Shown here one piece after another: positions 12,201 to 23,600 of a stretch of DNA of 64,000 nucleotides. Made by a program: the position numbers and the translations under genes. The first letter of the stretch is position 1; every line of letters begins with the position of its first letter. The stretch covers positions 124,001 through 188,000 of the forward strand of contig WBMZ01008662.1 in assembly GCA_013400975.1 (NCBI GenBank), written 5' to 3'. This DNA comes from Atrichornis clamosus (lineage: Eukaryota > Chordata > Aves > Passeriformes > Menuridae). Below the pieces are notes generated by a model that saw only the letters and a program-made list of their open reading frames with translations, did no database searches and was not told the DNA's origin.

Positions 12201-15200
12201 AGGACTGCTTATTACAGTTTAAAAGTTTTCTGGAAGTAGCGAGAAACCTGCAGCACTTGAACAATGTCCCCTCATGGCTAAAGAGAAGTGGAGGGAGGGT
12301 GTGCAAAAGCACAAGGCAGACTTCCCTGGTCCATTATATCTGGATTAGGCAGATTAGATGAAACCAACTTTCTGACTCGGAGAAAAAGCCGTCAGAAATG
12401 TTTAAGGTAGTCTAAACGTAGGTTAAGTACTCTTTACTTACAAAGTGCCTCACATAATCTATGATGACATTCAAAATCAAGAACTGGTAATTTCTAATGA
12501 AACATAGCCTAATCAAGATGTACTTTAAAATCAAAACCATTGTCTCATCTTTTTTTGAAATGAAAATAATTTGCCTCATAAAAAGTTTTGATGTTTCAGA
12601 AAATTATATTGAGAATAATGTTTCTTAATAATTACTCTTAAAATGGCATTACTTAAAACAATTAAATCAATTAGTCCAATAAAATTCTTCAACTGAACTG
12701 CAATACTTTGACACTGTGAATGATTGAGTTTACTGCCTTTGCAATTAATGAAAGATTGGTTCTTTTAGCAATTACACTCTGATTAGTCCGCAGCAAGAAT
12801 ATTTTCCATTACTCATCCCCCACTGCTATCAAAGGGCCTTTATTTCTGGATTTTCATTCTCTTTTTAAGCCTAAATTAACAGTTTATCAGAGTCCTTGCT
12901 CACTAGAACTCTTGGAGAAAATTTGATTTTCTGTTTTACCTGTGCTAAAACTTCATCAAAATAAGCAAATCCAAGCTGTAACTAGACACTAAGACACAAG
13001 CACCTAATATTTTTGGTTCAATTAAAAAATTTTAGCTGTGACTGTTCAGGAACAAGTAAGAGGTAATGTCAAAACCTGTGATGAAAAAGTAACTTTATCA
13101 CAAAATAGCATAAAGAATCTTTTCACAGCCCAAGTAATCAAGCTTCTGTCCAGGTGAAATAATTGTCAATCAAGCTTTCAATTCAAACACAGCTGCTAAA
13201 AATTGGAGACAAGGGAAGCCAGACACTTCACTTTGAGCACTAGCTCAGAAGTGAGTACAGAGGCCTGGCAGTAGCTGAGACCTTGTTGTAATTCTGTACA
13301 GTTGTAGAAGCATTCAGAAAAGATGTCTAAACCGGAGAGTTTTGTCTTTCTGAAGTTGAAAACAAATGTATTTACCATGGTGCTTAAAATGGTACTTAAT
13401 GAGAAAAATTTGTTAGTATATCAGCTTTTTTTTATAAGAAAAAAACCTGAAGTATTAAAGGTAGTCCTTGACTTTCAATACATAATTAATATTTTTAAAA
13501 ATGAAATCCTATTAGTAAAAGATTTTTCCTGGCTTAACAGACTGAATGAACATGGCAGGGGAGGTTGTGAGCACAATGCAATAAGCAGGCACCATTCCTG
13601 CAAAGACTCATCCTTCTTTACTCTGCACTTGTCTGTTGAAAGTAAACAGAAATTACATACACAGGTATTGCTAAAATGGACCTGTATTTATGTATTTATT
13701 TTGTCAACATTAGTTTCCTTTTCTTTTTTTTCAGCCCAAATGTTAAAAATTGTTTAACATGAAATAAGTTTTGTTGCTTACTCGGCTTGACTCGGTTGAG
13801 TACAGTTTGAAGCACCATCTGGAAATCAACAATTCTCACAGGAAATTAATATTCTGCTTTTACGTTCTGCATATTCATACACCACTATTGCTTATTATAC
13901 TATTGCGTAAATTTGCACAAATATCAACTAGCAATTTCATAAATCTGAAAACCATAATCCCCGGGTGACGACCATGACCCTAGAAAAAGCCTAGAGAAAA
14001 CAACCTCATTACGAGACATACCTTGCAATAGATGTTTGTTTAACTGGAAATCCGCAAGAGCAGCTGCCCAGTGCAACGGTACATATTTGCTTCTGAATCC
14101 TTTCTCAAAGACACTATTTAAACATGTTGATGAACTGAGTTGGATTTTTCCCCACCTCCATTCCAGCAAAACAAGGAGACTCAGAAGATAAAATTTGTTT
14201 TGATATTGCAAGTAGTGCTATGTGGTAAGTGAGAAATTTACTTTCTATAGTCCTATGTAATTTTGAAGGTGGGAAATGTCCATTTCCTGTACAGATGCAA
14301 TGTCTCTTTGTACTGTTCAGTGATATTTCTAACTGAAAATGAATATACTTCTATTTCTAGAAGTGCCGGTGTATAGAGCTCCTCCTTGCCCATATTTGAC
14401 TTGATGTTACAGATCTGCTACTCTAGCTTCACCACTTTAGCAAGAGGTAGCAAGTATTTCTCATATTGAGACTACTGCTTCAGTTCAAGCTATATGATGT
14501 GTTTCAGATCTGGTTCTGATTTATGTTAAGCTGTAAACAACTGAGGATGATAACAAGGGTTTTATGATGTATGCATCTGGACTAGCTATCACTAAGTTTC
14601 ATGCAGCATCCTGACTAGCAACCGTGATAACAGAGATTTTTCAGATGCTCCAGTTCTGGGCTCAGTTTGATGCTTTGACCTAGAGGGGAAAATCTTTCTC
14701 CTGAGACAGTCACACTTTATACTTTCCTCTGCAACTGTCTGGATGGGAATCCCTTCATCTTGTCAACAACTTTAATTAGCAGAAGAAATTTCTGAAGTGC
14801 TCCTTAGTGCTGTTTCTGCAACCGTTATAGCTGCAATACCAAAGGAGGCAGGAATGACCATGGCTGAGGTGGTCACTCATCTTCACCACTGCCACTGGCC
14901 AATGATGTAAACTGTCAGAAAAGACTTGACTCAAAGTCCCTTCTACTCCTCTGGGCAGCATTTATGCATGTGACAAACTTCACTCTTGCATGGAGGAAGA
15001 CCTGATCTAACGGTACACTAAGTGACACAAAAATAAACTTTCTCAGAGTTGGAATGATATTTTCCATAATAAAATAGAAACCAAAAGGTACAAGGTGAGC
15101 CATGCTTTTGAAGTGTGTGAACTCCTGTGACACTTATTTAAAACAAAACTAAAATTGTCCATCAGTCACTTTTTCGTTTGCTCTGTATTTTCACTTGCTT

Positions 15201-16679
15201 TGGAGTTTGTAGGCAATAAACCATAAAGCAGAAACATGAGCTAAATCCTGAGATATTTATTGAGACTAAAGTCTTATTACTGGCAAAGATCTCTCTGAGT
15301 AGCCTTGTCATCCCCTAATTTTTTCACTGTAAAAAAGGAAAAATACTAAAAAAAAATCAATTACTGCAGCATCCAGCAATTTTGCTTCTCTCAGTTTCAA
15401 TAATCAGAACATTACCCACTAATGTGTTTATAAGCAGAAAGATAAAACTGTGCTTCCTAACAAGATCTGTAGTGAGCTTGAGGAACAAAGGTTTATTCCT
15501 TAGATTTCAACCTCTGGTTTCATAGTGGAACTTTCTGGTTCTGGCTAACTTAGCCTGTCTTTTCTCATTCCCTGCAATGACCTTAACACCAATTTCTGAA
15601 AAATTACATTTAAATTTTCAGATCTAATTGCTGGATACATTAAAGAAAAATAAAAGGAGCAAATGAGCTGTACTAGGAATCACAGGTGCTTTGTAAATTA
15701 AGGTAATTTCTAGATTGCTAGAAAAGCAAGAATATGTTATACTTTTTGTTGCAATGTTTTGAGATTTTTTATTTACTTTGAAGAAAACTTTACCTTGAAG
15801 CAAAATGGTGGTTTAATAGTGTAGAAAGAAACTGTCCACAGTGTTTATGAAATCCAAATCATCAATGGAATCATCATGACCAGAGGGTAGTCTTGACTAC
15901 TACTACTTCTTGCAGGACTCTTCAGTGGTAGTGATGTGTGTCATGTTTTGAAGTCCTAAGATTAAGTAATGATGAGAAAGAAAGTGTGATAATTATTGCC
16001 TCCTTATTTTGGAATGATTTTATGAAAACTAGTTAGTGTTTATAGAATTTTTTTATTGGCTAATATGCTGCATGAGCATTCATCTTTTAATTGGATAACT
16101 GACCTTAATGCAATATTCTTAAACAGTTTTTATGTGTTTCTTAATGATATAACTCTTATAGTTTTGATTTCTTCCTTCAAACTCTGAACTCTTTAGCATG
16201 ATATGATTTAGCATCTGTTATTTTACACAAAGTTGTGCTTTCCATGATTTGAAAATGAAATTCAAAATATTGACAAGATGATCAATTTTTCTCCTCTCTG
16301 TACTTTGCATGTGTGGATAATGACAGAAATCAACATACCATGGTTCAGATTTTTTTGCTTTCTGGTGCTAATAGTTCACGGCACTAGATTAAAATCATGT
16401 CAAATTATGCACCAAGGGTGTCTGCTGCATGAGTTTCAAGATCAGGAATCTGTGGTTCACTGATGCTCCAGAAGACTCTTGGTAAAGTTGTAACGGATAA
16501 GACTGTATTTCTAACTTGAAATTTTCTGTCATAAGAATAAAGAAGGTAGCACCAAGAAGTCTTAGCTACCAATGACTTTCAGAAAGAAGTTCGTGATTTT
16601 ACTAAGCAAAAGCATGAATATGTACAGATAACTGTGAGGAACCAATTTAACTCTCATTATTGTCTCAACATCGTTTGAC
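9296..16679. other. AT-rich non-coding DNA, no gene recognised
   Basis: No recognisable gene or repeat was seen. The most distinctive part is the AT-rich block at 12440-12920, listed separately. Open frames at 9674-9868 and 9837-10163 (minus) and 11643-12361 (both strands) carry no known motif and are taken as chance. Confidence 0.45.
12440..12920. promoter_or_regulatory. Candidate conserved enhancer-like block
   Basis: This AT-rich stretch holds a cluster of homeodomain-type cores: 'caattagtcc' near 12670, 'gcaattaatg' at 12741-12750, 'gcaattacactctgattag' around 12768-12787, and 'ctaaattaac' near 12872. A TCF/LEF-like 'ctatcaaagg' lies near 12826. Such clusters in non-repetitive AT-rich DNA are typical of vertebrate developmental enhancers. 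The assignment is inference from motif content only; there is no alignment, and AT-rich DNA produces such motifs by chance. Confidence 0.2.
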
Positions 16680-16950
16680 GAGAGGTGTTTTCAGGCGAAG
16701 CTGCACACGTGCCACTTGCAGGAGGTAGCTTGGAGAAGATGGAGGCTGTCTCTGAGGAGACCTCGCCTGATCACCATTTCATGTTTCCTATGGAACAGGC
16801 AGTCAGGATAGGAGGGGGCTGCCAAGGACACTGTGTCCGCTAGGAAGGCTATCAAGTTGGGTGGCAAAACATCCCCACCAATGGACTGCCGTGGAACGTT
16901 TGGATGGCCCATGGTCTTCTGCCAGCGAGCAGACCTTGGGAGGGCCAGGG

Positions 16951-16960
16951 GTTATAAAAG
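16951..16960 (+). promoter_or_regulatory. TATA box of the probable LTR
   Basis: 'gttataaaag' is a near-perfect TATA element in a GC-rich context ('gggccagggg' precedes it). It would place the start of the R region near 16980-16990. It sits about 560 bases before the first AATAAA, implying a long R region. Confidence 0.55.
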
Positions 16961-17514
16961 TAACTGTGTCATAAGTTCTAGAGAGTTCTCTTCAGTCCTC
17001 TCCAAGTGTTCTTTTCAACGTGTACTCTTCAGTTAGTTGTCTCCGGCTTGCTTGTCCTCTCCTTCCTGCTGGACGCCTGGCTGAACACCTGGCTTGCTAC
17101 CAACCACCTCTGACACTCGTGTCCAGCCTGCCCTGCCTGCGTTCCTGCTCGACACCTCCACCTGCTTCATCCCTGCCTGCCTTATCCTCACCCGAACCGC
17201 CTGCTTTCCACCCTGCTTCGCCGATCCAGCCCGCCGCCGCGATCCCACCATGACCCTGTCCAGGGTTCTGCCCCTCCTGCCCGAGCACCGACTCCCCTCG
17301 TGTCCGGCTGTCCGGGAGCAGTGCCTTTGGAGCCGCACCTCCCTGAGCACTGCTTAGGCTGCCCCAGAGGGAGCGAGCACAGCGCGCCCGCCGCTGGGAC
17401 ACCCACGGCACACCGCGAAGGCCTGCTGGTAGCGCCCACCTAGCTCTGTCTCTCTTCTCTCTCCCCCCATTCTTTTTCCTTTTCCTTCCTTTTTTCCTGC
17501 CTGTTCTTTTCTTC

Positions 17515-17547
17515 AATAAACCAATGCATTTTTCTTGTTTCAATAAA
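17515..17547 (+). terminator. Two polyadenylation signals of the probable LTR
   Basis: AATAAA occurs at 17515-17520 and again at 17542-17547, after a pyrimidine tract and before a T/G-rich stretch ('gccttgtttgtcttgattctg'-like), which is the usual arrangement of a polyadenylation site. On the LTR reading these signals mark the R/U5 border. Confidence 0.55.
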
Positions 17548-17640
17548 TGGTTCTCAGACATAATATTTGCCTTGTTTGTCTTGATTCTGTCATAGATCAT
17601 TCGTGTCAAAAGAACTCTCTGCATTTCCCTGCAGACAATC

Positions 17641-20600
17641 CGCTAGAAAAATGATACATGTGCTATCACGTCGGTATAAATTTTTAACCGTGGACCAAGA
17701 TTTAAAGAATCTTTTCTGTGTCTTTTATTCTATACATTTATCATCTCAAGGTTATACTTTGAATGTATTCTGATGATAATGCCTGTAAGGAAGTCAGAGG
17801 TGTCAATTGTTTCAACATGTAGACACTGACCTCCTAAGGGATAGTGGGAAGTTGCTCTTAACATGTTGCTCTCGTGAATCATGCTGTTTGCTGTTGTTTT
17901 TTCAAGACAGTTCAGATGCTGTTTTCTGGGATCTATTTATTTGAAAAACTCATTTGTGTCTTTTCATACATGAGATGGATGGAGCTACCCTGCCAGGCTT
18001 TACCCTGCTGGTATTACATGGGTTTTCACCCTCGGGGTCTGAAAATTTTCCAATGAAGATCCTTAAATGTAGAACTTACTCCATTCCTTCCAGTTCTCTT
18101 TGCTCCAGTTCTTTTATGCACAAGTGAAAGAAAGAGATGGAAAGAGGAAGAAATAATATGCTGACTTGTCTTAGAAGGATTTCTTTGTACATTGATTAAT
18201 ACTACTGAAGATAACTTGTATGGAAAATATGAATAGAGGTTCCTAATAAAAGAAAAAGATTAATAACTAGTCTTCATAGTGATAATTCTTTTGAAAAGTG
18301 GGTAGTCTGGTTCTTTAGTCATGTTCTACTCACAGTCAGATGCCACAAGACAAGTAAAATTCATTACATTCTACTAATTCTTTGTTTCTATTACTGGACA
18401 GTATTTTCTAAAACTTTTAGTGTTGCCACTTTTGACCCTAATACTGCAATGTCAGATATTGGCTTGTATTTGGAACAAAGGCCTTACAACAGAAGATTGA
18501 AAGGACATTTCTCATCTTCTAGTGCTATAGTATTTGATTTTGTAGTACTTCAGGTCTATCCTATGCAGGAACTGAGAAGTTGGGCAGTAACATCCAAATA
18601 CTGTAGCATTTAAAACTTGGAGCCACTCCCCAAAACACCATCAACATCATTTCAACAATATCTATGACTCCATTGAACATGAAGGGCCCTAATTTATGCT
18701 GTGTAAAAGACCCAGTTTCTATGGTTTATGTCAGGACAACATCTGAAACACATCACACCTTTGTCTTTCTGACTATTGGAATACATTCTCCAAAAATAAC
18801 CTTCCCTTCTTATTACCAGATAATAATGTACATTTATGATCTGTTTGAATTTCTCCATCCAACCATATTCTTCCTGACTTATGAGGGAGATGTGTTTGTT
18901 CAGCCACACTGTTCATTCAATTCAGTAATGACCAAGCACTCTTACTGGCTGACATGAAGCAAGAAGAAAGTGTTCCACTTAAAAATACAGTCTTTACAAG
19001 GTCAACATGCAAGCACATATGCAAGTCCCAGTATAATAATCATACCTTATGGGCAAGTTGGATAAACTTTTTTTTTTAATGGTAAATTTTGACTTTTCCA
19101 CCCAGGTCCTTATAACTTACAGTTTGAGTAAACATATATTTTCAGAAATACTTTTGTAGCAGTTTTGCTTCAAAAATATTATTATCTGTTGTAAGGGATT
19201 TTGTCAAATATAGACATTTCCCACAAAAGCTTGTTAAAAGTGCCCATGAAAGGAAAATATTTAATCACGTATACCTACAAGTTTATACAAGAGTTATCCT
19301 GACACACAGGGGAGTTCATGGAGAAAAATATTCGCAGAATGTTACTAACTCGTTTTCAAAGTAAAAGATTAGAACACTAAATATGTGCCAAAAAGATAAA
19401 AGTATTCGATTACATTCAACTAAGTATTCCTTTCTAATGTGTTATGCTGGAGACTGATTCAAATAATTGCTCAAAAATAATGCATTGGAGTCCACAAGTT
19501 GCATTTCTGATGCCATTTAGTTAAATTGAATCACTAAATACAAGAACTAATGACCTGGTTCTCCTTCATACAGAAGTGTCTTTATGTGACCCTGGCAGTA
19601 CAGAAAGGCTGTAAAACAAGTACTGCAATTAATGCCTGACTGAATGACCACTGGTACCAACTGGAACAGTGAGGTGAAAACTAACCACAAATTTTCCTAA
19701 AGATTTTTCTAAATGAAAAATCCCATAACTGTAATCAAAATTACTAACTACAAAGAATAGAAACAAATGCATCGATTTTTTAATTTGATTTTTATGACAG
19801 GAGGCTTCAGAAAGTTATTGATGCTGTGATAAAAATACACTGGAAGAGTACAAAGGCTTCTGTGGATTTGGTTTAGGAATAGTTTTCTTTGTTTTTTGGC
19901 CAAGTCATAACAGGAAAACAAGTATTTTTCATAGAAATGCTGACATAACTTTACTAATAGCACCTTTAGCAGAGGTAGTTACAATGTGTATTTACTCAGG
20001 TACAGGATTAAATAAGAGATGTGAACTCACCATAGCAACCCCTGCATCACATTGCAGATATGCTGCTTCTAAGATACGGTAAACGTTTCTGAAGAAATAC
20101 ACATCAATATTAGGTAAACATCTATCAATTCCGAATTGTGTTTCAAAAATACTTTGCCATGCGGTATAACAAAAAGTAGCACAACTTGATGCTATGTAAA
20201 TTTATGTATTACTGGACGGTATTTTAATTGTGTTATGATTATTGGCTCAAGATATGAGTTCAGATAACTCCCCTGTTCACTATAGTGACAAACTATAATA
20301 AATAAAATAAATAATAAATATAATAAATAAATAAAAATAGTGACAAACACACTATTGAGCTCCTCCTAAATGTCACTGTGAATCCTTACAGTCCCTACTA
20401 ATCCAGGAAACTCACCTGTCCTTTCTGGGCCACCTCCTGCTGATGCTGAGATCTTGCAATAATAGAAATGCTCACAATAAGATTTTCAGTAGAGTTTAGT
20501 GATTCCAAACTGTTTTTTATCCCACTTTTAGACATTTTACTGTTTCCTCTTCATTATCCCTCTGCATTTTGAATTTTATCAGCTAATATATGTCCCTTCA

Positions 20601-23600
20601 ATTTATCTTTATTCAGGTTGTCTTTTCTTGTTCTGCATAAAAACCCTGCCATTGTATTTACAAATTTACTGTTTGCTTTTTTTAACGTGTTTTCACTTTC
20701 AACTTCAAATCACTTATGCAGTCCCTAGAGTTCCTAATGATATCCAGTGGCTTGCTATACCTCCTGCAATGAGGCTTTTGCTGCTGTATCTTTCCTATAC
20801 TTTATCCAACAATTTATGGCAGAATTTACTCCTTGAAGGAGAACTAAGTGATCACATTGCTTTATTTTTTTCTTGATATTAAGCAACTGTGTTGTCTGTT
20901 TCCCTATTTCAATAGCAGAGGGGGAACATCGATTTTCTCACATTACGTGAGATGACTGATAAAGAAGACAACGAGTTTTCTGTTTTGCCACCTAAGTTGT
21001 CTCCATACATTCTTTCATCACTGTTCACCAACTTGCTTGGGAAACACATACCAAAAGTCTTATATCTTCTGGTTAGGAACTGTAACTTGAGCACAGAAGC
21101 ATGATGTGATTAACTTGGGAACTGTGCAGGACTCTGGGCTACAAGCTCCCTTGTCTCCGTATCTAGTCCATTGGGACCACCTGGAAGAGAAAGACGTAGA
21201 GACAAGGCTGTTAGTTCTACTAAAGTGCTAGTATGCAATAGGGTTGTCTTTTCTTGCTCTTTCTTCCAAGTCTAGTTTGGCCTGCTTGGACTGAGAAACT
21301 ACCTGATTTGTCAGTGAACTGTGTGTTTTAAGATCTCCACTATCTTCTGAAGAAAGGAAGACATTACACTGGATATTCAAACATAGATACTCACCTGGAT
21401 GCAAACTGACATTTGTGATTGTTGAGTGCTGGTATACTAAGATGAGCCATAATGCATCTGGATGCTCACTGTCTATGGAAACCATCCCTACTACTGTTGA
21501 AATATTTATGTTATACTTTGATTTTACTTGTTTTAAAAAGCACTATTTCTTCTAAGTTAAATTAATGAATTTTATTTCTGCTGCTTTACCTGATTTTGTC
21601 ATATGTATAGCTAGCTTATTATACCAGCAGCTTACAATTGTTTTATAATTTTAGATTTCTAATGAATTTTGAATGTGTAAGGATTTTCTGCAGTGAATTG
21701 GATCCTACTGACAAAATACTTGTATTTCTTAAGTAGCTCTCATGGGCTCTCAGAAACTGCCAACTCCAGTTAAAAGGTTAAAACTCCTGCTGTATTTTAT
21801 GAAGTCTTTACTGTCATTTTGGACTTCCCAAATTCTTCCACTTAGCTAATCACCAAGTGATTTATTACCTTAACATTCTTCCTTCATTGGTTCTGAGAAT
21901 TCATGCTATACCAAGATTAGGTGGTTCACCAAGGTCTTGTCTCTGTGGTACAGAAATGTAAAACTCTCCAATATATTTTGAACATTTTTGGTAGCAGAGG
22001 CAGGGGTTCAGTTAAAGCCTCAAAGCATTTTATTAAGCCCAAAAACCTCATTGTCAATCAGCATGTGTACATTTTATCAGAAAGAAATGGTTTCTTGTCC
22101 TTATAAAAACCCAAATTTGTTCATCAAAGATGTTTAAAAATACGTTTAAAAATCTACTCATGAAGTGCATCCACCTCATATGTAATTTATTTTTATTATA
22201 GCACCATTTCCCCATTGGTTTTCTATAATTTTTCATGAAGAGTTATTTATACTTGGGGTAAGGAAGAGTGTACAGTGACAGAAGGGTTGGTTTCCGGTGT
22301 TCCTGTGCACTGGGGACGTGCCCTGGTCCCAGGTAACCCTGGCTGCAGTGGGGCTCAAGGGCTCACCTTTCCTCTGACTTGGGGTCTGAGCGCTGCTGGG
22401 TGAAGCCCTCACTCTGGCTCTGTGTGCCCCAGGATGGGTGCCTTGTTCCTGGTGGGAGCTAAGGCCAAGTGCCCCCGGGGCTGGGAGAAGTGTTCAACTC
22501 AGACTCTCACCAGGACTTGTGGCCTCCTACCAGACAAGCTGTGCCAGGAGTTGTATTTAATCTCTGGTTTTTATTCACTTGCCATGGCTACCTCGTGGTG
22601 CAAAACGTGCAGCTGCTCAGGTGGGAAGGGGTGGCTCAGTCAGCACTGGTGAAACCCTGCCAAATCATGCCTGAGAAGTTGTAGGGCAATTTACCCCTTT
22701 GTTTTCATTCGAAACATTATTTAAGCTGCTCGCTGTGCTCAGTTTTGACTGTCCCTTTGCTCGGCTTACGGATAATGTTAATTGTGACTCTGTGGTGGCA
22801 TAAGGTATTTGTGTGTCCCTGGGTATTTGAGCTGTGCTGTGGCTTCTTCCTGTCTGTAGTTCTCCTAGGGTTTTTTGACTTGTTTGTGGTTTTGTTTGTT
22901 TGTGTGTTTTTCTGCCTGGCTGATTGATCCAACATACATTCATCACAAGTTTTTGAGCTCCCCAAACAAAGAATTGCTGGTTGTGGCCCTCAGATGACTG
23001 AAATAATAATAATATGGCCCAAACTTATAAAACAATAACATTCTAGATTACTTCTCAAGACTCAGGTTTATACACTTTAGTTTTAGTGATGAAAGTAGCC
23101 TAGTCACCATGGCATTGAGTTTCTTACATTAGCTTGAGACCCTTGTGATTAACTACTACAGGGATGTAACCTCACTTATACTTGCTGTTGTAAAGCCAGG
23201 TCACTAAACCCTTCACAACCTGTATCAAAATGAGCCAAAGGTCTGCCTGTGTGGCTCTCCAAATAAACATGGCCAATGTATACCATTTTCTGAAACTAGT
23301 GACACTCAGGGGTGTGATGTGGCCAGCATCACATTCAGCTGCCTTTGAGACCCTGTATTCAACATAAAAGTTTCTATTTATAACTATTTCTATTTATTGA
23401 AAATGGCCTCTGGCACCAGTACAGACCAGAGCTTGGTCTTTGGTCTCTGGATCCACGGGGGAGAGCCGTGTCAGTCTCCCACACCCTGCCATTTTCCTGT
23501 ACAAAATAACAGTCACTCAGGGAGCCATGGAGATAGCTCATGACTTCCTACTATGCACGTTGCTGTAGATATTCACTGGGTGGACCCATTCATTAAAAAT

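Larger units (their letters stand above)
16680..17640 (+). mobile_element. Probable solo LTR of an endogenous retrovirus
   Basis: A GC-rich, CpG-containing block sits abruptly in AT-rich DNA and has promoter-to-polyadenylation order on the + strand. A TATA box 'gttataaaag' is at 16951-16960, a CpG-rich transcribed part spans about 17000-17440, a long pyrimidine tract spans about 17445-17513, and AATAAA signals are at 17515-17520 and 17542-17547, followed by a T/G-rich stretch. This is the layout of an LTR (U3, R, U5). There is no gag, pol or env nearby, so it is read as a solo LTR. I could not fix its ends: no TG...CA pair with a perfect 4-6 bp target duplication was found, so the boundaries are approximate and an internal deletion is possible. 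The family (ERVK- or ERVL-like) cannot be named by eye. An alternative is a cellular CpG-rich promoter or retrocopy, but AATAAA so close behind a TATA box favours an LTR. Confidence 0.6.

Noticed and set aside
760..21468. A longer minus-strand gene model using segments such as 21468-21395, 20191-20031, 2052-1990 and 861-760
   Set aside because: Individual segments have good splice-like signals and open frames, but several neighbours need missing exons or weak donors to keep phase, no segment resembles a known protein, and chance pseudo-exons are expected at this density.
22290..22660. GC-rich patch as a CpG island or promoter
   Set aside because: GC-rich but with few CpGs, no TATA or clear start, and no recognisable repeat or exon; left unassigned.
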